A stretch of DNA of 32,658 bases from assembly GCA_903910795.1 (NCBI GenBank), contig CAIWAX010000047.1:1-32658 (forward strand). The letters are read 5' to 3'. Both the position numbers and the translations under genes were made by a program. Below are positions 15,438 through 22,571 of this stretch, piece by piece (positions within the stretch are counted from its first letter, which is position 1; each line of letters begins with the position of its first letter). Under the pieces are notes generated by a model, which saw nothing but the letters and a program-made list of their open reading frames with translations, searched no databases and had not been told where the DNA came from. Origin of the DNA: an uncultured Anaerolineae bacterium (GTDB lineage Bacteria; Chloroflexota; Anaerolineae; Anaerolineales; Villigracilaceae).

Positions 15438-17162
15438 TCAGGCCTTCAACAGGTATCCCTGCTCTTCAAGATAGGCAATGATCTTACGGGCGTTCTGCTC
15501 TGGGGTTACACCCGAACCCTGCAGCGTGATTTCTGGGTTGACGGGGGGTTCGTAGGGGTCATCCACGCCGGTGAAACCCATCGGTTTGCCATCCAGCATG
15601 GCCTGGCGGGCTTTGGCATACAAACCCTTGACATCGCGTTGTTCGCAAACTTCAACAGGGGTATCCATGTATGCTTCTACAAAGTTTTCGCCAACCATTT
15701 TGCGAGCCTCTTCACGGGTTGCGCGGTAGGGGCTGATAGCAGCACAAATAACCGTACCGCCAGCGTGCACAATTTCCCCGGCTACAAAGCCGATGCGTAG
15801 AATGTTGGTATCACGGTCTTCCTTTGAGAAACCCAATCCCTTGGAAAGGTGGGTACGAACCACATCGCCATCCAGGATGGCTACTTCACGGCCACGCTCA
15901 AGCAGCAGGGAAGTCAGTACCTGGGTAGTGGCAGATTTTCCAGAACCACTCAGGCCAGTGAACCAGATGCAGTAACCCTGCTTGTTACGCGGGGGGTACA
16001 TTTCGCGCAGGATTTCAGCAGTTTCGGGACGCGTGAACCATTCAGGCAGCAGTTTGCCCTTGGCAAGATAATCATCACGAACCTGCGTGCCTGAGATGTT
16101 GAGCACATTGGCGCCTTGCGGTACATCCTTGGCTTCCACATAGCGGTTTTCATCCGGCAGGTAGAGCAGCTCTTCGAATGGGATCATTTTGACACCGATC
16201 TCAGACTCGTACTGTTTCATCATTTCCTGGGCATCGTAAGGGCCATAGAACAACTTACCAGTCGAATCTTTCCCGGGACCAGCATGGTCGCGTCCCACGA
16301 TAAAGTGGTTCGCGCCGTGGTTGCGGCGGATGATGGCATGCAAAACGGCTTCCTTGGGCCCAGCCATGCGCATGGCCAGCGGCAGCAGGCTGAGGGTGGT
16401 GCTGTTTTTATCGTAATAATTTTCTACAAGTGCTTTGTAAATACGCACACGGGTGTAGTGATCCACATCACCGGGTTTGGTCATGCCAACCACCGGATGA
16501 ATGATGAGCGAGCCCTTGACCTGGGCGGCGGCGCGCTTGGTCAGTTCCTCGTGAATACGGTGCAGCGGATTGCGGGTCTGGAAAGCCACCACATTATCAT
16601 TTCCCATGTCTTCCAGCATTTCGCGAACTTCGGCGGGAGTGCGCCGCAGCTCAACGAAATCGTAATATTTGGGAAGATTAACAATCTGCAACGACCCGGT
16701 GATACAGACCTTACCCCAGCGGCCCATTTCAGAAACCATCGGGTGCTTCGAATCGGTGGAGCCATACGCCAGAGCGGCCTCGCGTTCAGCATCCCAATGA
16801 TAAACCTCATCGAGGGTCATAATGGCAATCACATCATTGTTGCTGTTGCGGAGAACAACATCCTCGCCAACAGTCGGCAGTTCTTTCGGGTCCGCGGTCA
16901 GGGTGATCGGTAACGGCCAGAGAGTGCCATCAGCCAAGCGCATTTCATGTAATACACGCTCATAATCCGCCTTGCCCATGAAGGTAGTCAACGGCGAGAA
17001 ACCACCCGTGGCGAGCAGTTCCAGGTCGCAAAGGTTGCGCATGCTAATTTTGATGGAAGGTAGTTTTGCTGCGCGGGCGAGCAGACCATCACGCTCAGCT
17101 CCCGTAACAACCAGATTGACCAACTTGCCACCATAGGGTGAAATCAGGTTTGCTTTGGACAT
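15438..17162 (-). CDS. Bifunctional ATP sulfurylase / APS kinase (PAPS synthetase)
   Basis: A 574-aa fusion that makes activated sulfate: sulfate + ATP to APS, then APS + ATP to PAPS. Residues 1-390 are ATP sulfurylase, with QTRNPLHRIH (195-204, the HxxH nucleotide motif) and GRDHAGPG (290-297). Residues 395-574 are APS kinase, with the P-loop GLSGSGKS (403-410), DGDVVRTHLSKGLGFS, and the RDTNILRIGFVA helix. The order sulfurylase-kinase is the Aquifex/fungal type, opposite to the animal enzyme. It is first in its operon. AAGGAG lies 8 bases before the ATG, with a promoter about 57 bases upstream. Its place beside sulfotransferases, with no cysH or sulfite reductase, points to sulfation and not cysteine synthesis. 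Confidence 0.95.
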   Translation of the reverse strand: MSKANLISPYGGKLVNLVVTGAERDGLLARAAKLPSIKISMRNLCDLELLATGGFSPLTTFMGKADYERVLHEMRLADGTLWPLPITLTADPKELPTVGEDVVLRNSNNDVIAIMTLDEVYHWDAEREAALAYGSTDSKHPMVSEMGRWGKVCITGSLQIVNLPKYYDFVELRRTPAEVREMLEDMGNDNVVAFQTRNPLHRIHEELTKRAAAQVKGSLIIHPVVGMTKPGDVDHYTRVRIYKALVENYYDKNSTTLSLLPLAMRMAGPKEAVLHAIIRRNHGANHFIVGRDHAGPGKDSTGKLFYGPYDAQEMMKQYESEIGVKMIPFEELLYLPDENRYVEAKDVPQGANVLNISGTQVRDDYLAKGKLLPEWFTRPETAEILREMYPPRNKQGYCIWFTGLSGSGKSATTQVLTSLLLERGREVAILDGDVVRTHLSKGLGFSKEDRDTNILRIGFVAGEIVHAGGTVICAAISPYRATREEARKMVGENFVEAYMDTPVEVCEQRDVKGLYAKARQAMLDGKPMGFTGVDDPYEPPVNPEITLQGSGVTPEQNARKIIAYLEEQGYLLKA

Positions 17163-17218
17163 TCAACTTTCTCCTTGAAAATTTCAATATTCAACATCTG
17201 AATTTTGCACAAGTCGGT

Positions 17219-17255
17219 ATTATATCAGGGTTATAAACGTTGATTCCCGTTGATT
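17219..17255 (-). promoter_or_regulatory. Extended -10 promoter with direct-repeat activator site
   Basis: On the minus strand TATAAT (17224-17219) is preceded by TG and one base (17227-17225), an extended -10. No -35 box is visible. Where it should be, two exact copies of AATCAACG (plus strand CGTTGATT at 17238-17245 and 17248-17255) stand 10 bases apart. This is a typical layout for an activator binding as a tandem dimer. The leader to the ATG at 17162 would be about 50 bases. Confidence 0.6.
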
Positions 17256-17295
17256 TGCCTCCGTTTTTGATAAATAACTCCAGGTAAGAACGGAT

Positions 17296-17340
17296 GAACT
17301 TATGAGTACTTTCCATACCAAACTTATGGGTGCTTTCCAT
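17296..17340 (-). repeat. Two tandem copies of the GGAAAGTACCCA motif
   Basis: Two 21-base copies (17296-17316 and 17320-17340) lie 24 bases apart and differ at three positions. Read on the minus strand they are the same motif as at 76, 26782 and 29240. This gap (17163-17414) also holds the sat-cysC promoter and, at 17380-17393, an inverted copy of bases 26-39. No gene is visible in it. Confidence 0.6.
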
Positions 17341-17414
17341 AATATTCTTATTTTGGCTCACAGGTTAACAATAATGAATGGTTCGCAAAGCGCTCTGTGG
17401 GTTCCCCATGAAGA

Positions 17415-18116
17415 CTAATCGCACAAATCATGGTCCAGGTTTTGAGGTGGTAATTCCAACATACTTTCCGGGAAATCCAATTCCAGCTCCAACAGGCTGT
17501 CCAGGATGTAATCGGCCTGGCGCAATTTTTCGGCCGGGTTGGTATTGGTGACGGCCAAGCAAAGCATCCCGGCGCTTTTGGCGCCAGCCACGCCTGTAAC
17601 AGCGTCCTCGATTACCAGGCAGTGTTGAGGGGAAATGTCTACAGCGCGGGCAGCCGCAAGAAAAACATCCGGGGCGGGCTTCCCAGGCATTTGGGAGCCT
17701 GAAACGATCGCATCGAAATATTCACGTAAAGCCAGAGCATCTACCAGCACGTCAATATTTTCCTGTGGGGCGGAAGATGCAATCGCCTGGCGGACGCCTT
17801 TTGATTTTAATAACCTGAGTGTTTCGAGCACCCCGGGCAAAGGTCTGACCTGACCATGAATGATTTCACGGAAATGAGCTTCCTTCTCAAGGCTGACTTT
17901 ATTATAAAAATCCTGGTCTGGCTCTTTCCCAAACAAGGTTATAAGAGTGCCCCAATTGTTCATACCAAAAGTATGCTGGAAACGTTCACGCGAAAAGAGG
18001 ATGTCATGCGATCGCAGGGTGTACGCCCAGGCCTGGTAGTGAAACTCACCCGTATCCACCAGCACCCCATCCATATCCCACAATACAGCCCGGATGCCCA
18101 TGTTTTCTTTTTGCAT
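17415..18116 (-). CDS. HAD-superfamily phosphatase, beta-phosphoglucomutase-like
   Basis: A 233-aa HAD hydrolase, subfamily IA with a helical cap. Motif I is WDMDGVLVDTGEFHYQAW (nucleophile and acid/base Asp), motif II is IASSAP, then GKPAPDVFLAAA (Lys) and VIEDAVTGVAGAKSAGM (motif IV and the loop typical of sugar-phosphate phosphatases). The start codon follows the upstream stop with no gap (TAGATG), so it depends on translation of the oxidoreductase gene. It would dephosphorylate or isomerise a sugar phosphate; a role in supplying the nonulosonate precursor is inferred from context only. Confidence 0.88.
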   Translation of the reverse strand: MQKENMGIRAVLWDMDGVLVDTGEFHYQAWAYTLRSHDILFSRERFQHTFGMNNWGTLITLFGKEPDQDFYNKVSLEKEAHFREIIHGQVRPLPGVLETLRLLKSKGVRQAIASSAPQENIDVLVDALALREYFDAIVSGSQMPGKPAPDVFLAAARAVDISPQHCLVIEDAVTGVAGAKSAGMLCLAVTNTNPAEKLRQADYILDSLLELELDFPESMLELPPQNLDHDLCD

Positions 18117-19154
18117 CTATTTAACTTCTGCCAGAGTGACAACCTGACCACTGGCTTGCGAATGTTTGGCTGCCAGAGCCATTTCCAGGGCTTGAATACC
18201 ATCTTGCAGTGTACAAATGGGTTCGGCCTGCCCGGCTGCCACCTCCAAAAAATGCTGCGTTTGCGCCAGGAACAGGTGGTTGCGTTCAAAACCTTCGGGG
18301 GGAGCATATTGCGTCATGACCGGCGTGCCAGGATTGGAGCGGATCTGGCCGAACTCATCGGGCATTTTGTAGTGTTGCAAGACCCCATCCGCGTTATCCC
18401 AACGCAGCGTGCCACCCGTACCGGCAATTTCCAGGCGATGTACCGCCGGACGCTGGAAATAGTTCATGTGAACACCGCCAATCGCGCCGGAAGTGAATTT
18501 AAGCCCAATCTCAGCGGTGTCTTCCACGCCGCTCAGTTCAAGCGTGGAAATATGACCATTTATCGACCAGAGCGCCTGAACCTCTCCCAAAAGGTGACGA
18601 AGATAATCAAGCGGGTGGGTCAGCGTTACGATGACACCGCCCCCCAGATCGGCACGAGCGGCGTAGCTTTGGCGGTAATCTTCCCAGGGGTGCCAGTTGG
18701 GTAAATATTCGCCCCAATGTGCATGGGCAGACAAAACAGTGCCGATTTCCCCGGATTGAATCAGTTCCCTGGCCTTGTTGAGGGTTGGGTGGTAGCGAAA
18801 CTGGAAACCAACCAGGATGCGACTGCCGCTCCGGGAGCTGATTTCAGACAGGCTGGCAACCTGTTCCAGGTTTTCAGCCACTGGTTTCTCCAGCAGAATG
18901 GCACAGCCGGCTTGCGCGGCCGGGATGGCAATCTGCATGTGCAGGGCTGTCGGGTTGGCAACCACCACGGCTTGCGGCTGGTGCTTCTTCAGCGCCAGGG
19001 CCAGATCGGTTTCAACCGGGAATCCGGCCAATTCATCATCAGCCAGAGTAGCGCGGTTGGTACGATACAGGATAATATCTTTTTCGCCCAGGGCCAGCAA
19101 ATTGCGGAAATGCCTGCGGCCAATCGAGCCAAGACCAGCAATTAATATTTTCAA
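18117..19154 (-). CDS. Gfo/Idh/MocA-family oxidoreductase
   Basis: A 345-aa NAD(P)-dependent sugar oxidoreductase. The Rossmann motif GLGSIGRRH is at 7-15, the family EKP motif at 89-91 (LLEKPVAEN), and the active-site segment GGGVIVTLTHPLDYL follows in the C-terminal domain. It starts 12 bases after the second sulfotransferase and abuts the HAD gene. Enzymes of this family oxidise or epimerise sugars and often occur in nonulosonate gene clusters. Here it may act on the glycan precursor. The substrate is not determined. Confidence 0.9.
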   Translation of the reverse strand: MKILIAGLGSIGRRHFRNLLALGEKDIILYRTNRATLADDELAGFPVETDLALALKKHQPQAVVVANPTALHMQIAIPAAQAGCAILLEKPVAENLEQVASLSEISSRSGSRILVGFQFRYHPTLNKARELIQSGEIGTVLSAHAHWGEYLPNWHPWEDYRQSYAARADLGGGVIVTLTHPLDYLRHLLGEVQALWSINGHISTLELSGVEDTAEIGLKFTSGAIGGVHMNYFQRPAVHRLEIAGTGGTLRWDNADGVLQHYKMPDEFGQIRSNPGTPVMTQYAPPEGFERNHLFLAQTQHFLEVAAGQAEPICTLQDGIQALEMALAAKHSQASGQVVTLAEVK

Positions 19155-19166
19155 AGTGACACCCTT

Positions 19167-20198
19167 TTACCAATTATTATCTTTTTCATATCCCCACTTG
19201 CTCAACATCACACCGGCGATTTCCTTGAACACCTGGCGATCCTGCTGGGTGAACATGTTGTGCCAATTGCCGGCCTTGCCTTTAGGGAGGAAAGAAGCGA
19301 TCGAGTCGTTACGCTGCGCCTGCCATTCTTCATCGGGATTGGAGGTCAATTCGCCGCGTACCACAGTTTCCAGGGCTGAATCCACGTTTACACCCAGGAA
19401 CTGCCAGAGTTTCTGCATTTCATCAAATGGGGTAGCAAGCAAGTCTTCATAGCGCATCGCAAAATAGCGTCCGCCATATAACCGGCGCCCTTCAGCCTCG
19501 GTCTCTTCCAGGTTTGCCACCCACCCAGCGGCCGCGCGCCGGATAAAAGCTTCTGTGAATATGGATCTGCGTCCATCTGTGAAAGGCTTTTGGTCAACCT
19601 GCAGAGCCACGATAATTTTTCGGTCTTCGGCGGTCAGGAACTTTGAGTCTTCCACAAAGTTGCGAAAGCGCTCTGAGATGAGTACATCCCGCCCATCCCG
19701 CACGATATAGATGAGGGAAGCATCCGGGTAAACAGCCGCCATATCACGCACCGCCTGTCCATGGATCAGGCTGGAAGGACTTTTATCACCAACGATACGT
19801 TTCCCAGCGCGCGCCGCATCCCGCTCCAGGATGAAATCTGCGCTGGCGCGCAAAACCAGCGGGGATAAATCGCGGCCCTGGTTCCAGCGATTGGATTTGC
19901 GTCCCAGCCACTCAGCAGCTTCGGGGCTGTCAACCAATGATTTCAGAAATGGTTCACGGGTGAAGAAATGCGCCTGCCAGTTGCAGTGAATTTCAGGGTG
20001 CAGCCGGACCAGGCGGGCCAGCAGCGTGGTACCCGAACGGGCATGCCCAAGAATGAAGAACTTCTCACGAGAAAAGAATTGGCGTATCTCAGACACTTCC
20101 TCGGCGCTGATAGATGGTATGTTTGCCCGCTTGCGAGGTTTGGCTTCCCCTTTTAACAAAACCCGGGCAGATTTTTTAATCCGATCCAAAAGTTGCAT
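19167..20198 (-). CDS. PAPS-dependent sulfotransferase 2
   Basis: A 343-aa sulfotransferase of a different subgroup from the one at 9843. The PAPS loop is ILGHARSGTTLL (49-60), the 3'-phosphate motif IYIVRDGRDVLIS (163-175), and a C-terminal KGKAGNWHNMF corresponds to the PAPS clamp. Both sulfotransferases end with nearly the same tail (GYEHNNDW and GYEKDNNW). ATG 20198 is chosen: GGGAG lies 5 bases before it; TTG 20210 upstream is rejected. It heads the Gfo/Idh and HAD genes. No promoter was clearly identified in the 103-base gap to rlmB. With the nearby PAPS synthetase it probably sulfates the same glycan at another position. Confidence 0.88.
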   Translation of the reverse strand: MQLLDRIKKSARVLLKGEAKPRKRANIPSISAEEVSEIRQFFSREKFFILGHARSGTTLLARLVRLHPEIHCNWQAHFFTREPFLKSLVDSPEAAEWLGRKSNRWNQGRDLSPLVLRASADFILERDAARAGKRIVGDKSPSSLIHGQAVRDMAAVYPDASLIYIVRDGRDVLISERFRNFVEDSKFLTAEDRKIIVALQVDQKPFTDGRRSIFTEAFIRRAAAGWVANLEETEAEGRRLYGGRYFAMRYEDLLATPFDEMQKLWQFLGVNVDSALETVVRGELTSNPDEEWQAQRNDSIASFLPKGKAGNWHNMFTQQDRQVFKEIAGVMLSKWGYEKDNNW

Positions 20199-20301
20199 TG
20201 TTTCTCCCAAAGGGCATTTTCATTCAAAAAGTTTTGCAGCAGAAAACCCGGTTTTATTTAGAAGCCCGGTTCTCAAAAGGGTATTTTGTATGATTTAGCG
20301 G

Positions 20302-21045
20302 TTAAGGATTCAGCGGTTTGCGCGCCTGCGAGGCCAGGTACAGCACGATTGAACCAGCCACAGAGGCGTTAAGCGATGCAATTTGTCCGTGCATCGGTAG
20401 CCGAAGCAGGAAATCACAGTTCTGACGAACGAGCTGTCGGATACCTTCGCCTTCCGACCCAACCACAATAGCCAGCCCGCCATCCAGCCTGACTTTATCG
20501 GGAGTTTGGGAACGCGGGCCTTCATCCAGACCAACTACCCAGGCACCAGCCTGTTTGAAGGCTTCGATGGCCTGTACTAGATTCATCTGGGCCACAAGCA
20601 GATGTTCGGATGCGCCCGATGAAGCGTTCACAACCGCCGGGGTTACATCCACCGTGTGAGCCAGGGGCAGGATGATGCCGTGCACGCCAACGGCCTCGGC
20701 TGTGCGCAGCAGGGTTCCAAAGTTTTGGGGATCCTGCAAACTATCCAACAACAGAACAAACAATGGCTCGTTTTTCTCTTTGGCGTTATCCAAAATATCG
20801 GAAATATCCATATAGGGGTAATGCCCGGCTTCGAGTACCACGCCCTGATGCTGGGGCGTAAGCGAATCCAGCCTTTGGCGCGGCACACGTTCCACCGGTA
20901 CCTTATATTGCCGGGCAAGTTCCAATATTTCGGTGATGTTGCCTTTTTCCTGGATATTTTCGGCCATCAACAGGCGGATGGCCTGGCGGCGGTGAGCCCG
21001 CAGGGTTTCGTAAACGGCGTTGCGTGAGTAAATGATTTCTTTCAT
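20302..21045 (-). CDS. rlmB: TrmH-family 23S rRNA (guanosine-2'-O-)-methyltransferase, RlmB-like
   Basis: A 247-aa SPOUT methyltransferase. An N-terminal substrate-binding domain (residues 1-75) is followed by the SpoU domain with its three motifs: DPQNFGTLLRTAEAVGVHG, IVVGSEGEGI, and LPMHGQIASLNASVAGSIVLY. These bind SAM in the trefoil knot. RlmB methylates the ribose of a P-loop guanosine in 23S rRNA. ATG 21045 (MKEIIYSRNAVYE) fits the family start; ATG 21057 is four codons upstream without better support. A likely -10 TATACT lies at about 21091-21096 on the minus strand. It is functionally unrelated to the genes that follow. Confidence 0.87.
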   Translation of the reverse strand: MKEIIYSRNAVYETLRAHRRQAIRLLMAENIQEKGNITEILELARQYKVPVERVPRQRLDSLTPQHQGVVLEAGHYPYMDISDILDNAKEKNEPLFVLLLDSLQDPQNFGTLLRTAEAVGVHGIILPLAHTVDVTPAVVNASSGASEHLLVAQMNLVQAIEAFKQAGAWVVGLDEGPRSQTPDKVRLDGGLAIVVGSEGEGIRQLVRQNCDFLLRLPMHGQIASLNASVAGSIVLYLASQARKPLNP

Positions 21046-21188
21046 AGTGTATTCCATTGGTGCAGAATGGTATTTCGCGTGCGTACGTAAAGTATACCCT
21101 TCACAATCACAAATGGTGAGCTTTTGTGATCCGGGCATTATAAGTTCATCCTGGCATTACGGGCTCATCTCAATCTCTCCATGCTGGC

Positions 21189-21220
21189 TTCACACTCACT
21201 TCACAATTGGGCTCTATACT
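21189..21220 (+). promoter_or_regulatory. Candidate regulated promoter with TTCACA direct repeats
   Basis: TTCACA occurs at 21189-21194 and 21200-21205, exactly 11 bases apart, followed by a -10 TATACT at 21215-21220. Direct repeats with 11-bp period over the -35 region are typical for OmpR-family regulators, and such a regulator is encoded at 21868. Further copies of TTCACA lie at 21100 and 21231, and an imperfect 19-base tandem repeat (GGCATTA start) at 21134/21153. Confidence 0.5.
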
Positions 21221-21267
21221 GCGTTTAGATTTCACAGGAAATCAACATTTCAACAGGAGATAAAAAA

Positions 21268-21726
21268 ATGTTCAAAAATATCGTTTTCCGTATCCTTGCA
21301 GCAATTGTGCTGCTGGCAGCCATTGCCGGGATTGCCGGGTTTGCTTTCAACGCCGGGATGCTGCGCGGCGAAGCAATCACGGTCCAGGCTCCAACCAACG
21401 GGGTACAACCAGTTCCAGGGTATGCCTACCCAATGCCTTTTATGCACCCATTCTTGGGGTTTGGCTTTCTGGGATTGCTCGTGCCATTGTTCCTACTCTT
21501 TCTGGCTTTTGGCGCATTCCGTCGCATGTTGTGGGGACCGCGTTGGGGTATGATGCATCACATGCACAGCATGGATATGCACAGCATGAATATGCACAGC
21601 ATGCAGCACGGGCCCTGGGGCGAGCATAACAGCGATTTTGTCCCGCCCATGTTCGCAGAGCTCCACCGCCGCGCACACGCTGCCCCCGAAAAATCTGAGG
21701 ACAATGCCTCGCAAAAGCAGTCATAA
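21268..21726 (+). CDS. Small membrane protein with Met/His-rich segment
   Basis: A 152-aa protein with two membrane segments (about residues 6-28 and 62-84) and a short Pro-rich loop between. After the second helix comes a basic patch (RRMLWGPRW) and then the Met/His-rich stretch 95-115, including the repeated unit HSMxM. Such Met/His repeats can bind Cu(I), Ag(I) or other soft metals, as in SilE/PcoE-type proteins, but no homology is claimed. AGGAG is 9 bases before the ATG. It lies just upstream of a two-component system and its promoter carries likely regulator sites, so it may be the sensor accessory or the target. Function unknown. Confidence 0.75.
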   Translation: MFKNIVFRILAAIVLLAAIAGIAGFAFNAGMLRGEAITVQAPTNGVQPVPGYAYPMPFMHPFLGFGFLGLLVPLFLLFLAFGAFRRMLWGPRWGMMHHMHSMDMHSMNMHSMQHGPWGEHNSDFVPPMFAELHRRAHAAPEKSEDNASQKQS

Positions 21727-21807
21727 CCCGAAAAAGCCGGGAACAGCCGCGGATTGGCGAACATTTTACAAAAAACCACGCGCGGCAAGCCAGGCATTAT
21801 ATAATAA

Positions 21808-21833
21808 GCGCAGCCGTCTTCAGACGGCTGCGC
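21808..21833. terminator. Hairpin between the Met/His-rich gene and the response regulator
   Basis: GCGCAGCCGTC (21808-21818) pairs perfectly with 21823-21833 around the loop TTCA. The tract behind it (AGAGCTATTTCTT) is only moderately T-rich, so this is a partial terminator or attenuator. A TATAAT lies at 21800-21805 but has no matching -35 box. Confidence 0.5.
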
Positions 21834-21867
21834 AGAGCTATTTCTTAAACCTACCATGTGATAAATT

Positions 21868-22569
21868 ATGAAAACCATCCTGGTTGTTGATGACGAACCA
21901 AAGATCACACGCCTGGTACGCGATTACCTGGAACGCGCCGGATATGGCGTGCATGTGGCCAGCGATGGCAGCAGTGCGCTTTCCCAGGCACGCGCGGAAA
22001 AACCGGATATGGTAATCCTTGACCTTGGGCTGCCGCACATGGATGGCCTGGATGTTACCCGTGAACTTCGTAAAATGTCCAATGTGCCTATCATCATGCT
22101 GACCGCCCGCTCGGAAGAATCCGACAAGTTGATCGGCCTTGAACTTGGCGCAGATGACTATATGACCAAGCCGTTCAGTCCGCGCGAGCTGGTGGCGCGC
22201 GTACGGGTGGCATTCCGGCGTATAGACGCCTGGTCAGTCAATGAAACCGAGATCATCCGCGCGGCGGATCTGATTTTGGATGTGCCGCGCATGCGCGTTA
22301 TGGCCCAGGATCGAGAGATCGATGAGCTGACACCCTCTGAATTCACTCTGCTGGTAACTTTGGCTCGCTACCCAGGGCGTATTTTTACACGCGCCCACCT
22401 GCTGGATGCCTTGCACGGAGTGGCTTTTGAATCCTATGAGCGCGCGATCGATGCTCATATCAAAAATATTCGCCAAAAAATCGAACCCAACCCGCCGCAG
22501 CCGCGCTATATCCTGACAGTTTACGGCGTGGGCTATAAATTTTCAGACACCTGGTCTGGAACCCATTGA
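21868..22569 (+). CDS. OmpR-family response regulator
   Basis: A 233-aa DNA-binding regulator. The receiver domain (1-115) has the acidic pair Asp8/Asp9, the phosphoacceptor Asp52 (VILDLGLP), Thr79 (IIMLTA) and Lys101 (YMTKPFS). The winged-helix effector (130-233) contains LTPSEFTLLVTLARYPGRIFTR and ends at YILTVYGVGYKF. It has no clear Shine-Dalgarno. It ends almost on the start of the kinase gene and the two form a standard pair. By position it probably controls the Met/His-rich membrane protein gene, possibly through the 11-bp-spaced repeats upstream of it. Confidence 0.95.
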   Translation: MKTILVVDDEPKITRLVRDYLERAGYGVHVASDGSSALSQARAEKPDMVILDLGLPHMDGLDVTRELRKMSNVPIIMLTARSEESDKLIGLELGADDYMTKPFSPRELVARVRVAFRRIDAWSVNETEIIRAADLILDVPRMRVMAQDREIDELTPSEFTLLVTLARYPGRIFTRAHLLDALHGVAFESYERAIDAHIKNIRQKIEPNPPQPRYILTVYGVGYKFSDTWSGTH

Positions 22570-22571
22570 AC

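Noticed and set aside
16116-16913. 265-codon open frame antisense to the PAPS synthetase gene
   Set aside because: It mirrors a strongly conserved enzyme; composition reflects the codon bias of the opposite strand.
17296-17340. Tandem 21-base repeats as a mini CRISPR array
   Set aside because: Only two units with a 3-base gap, no spacers and no cas genes; the same motif is dispersed elsewhere.
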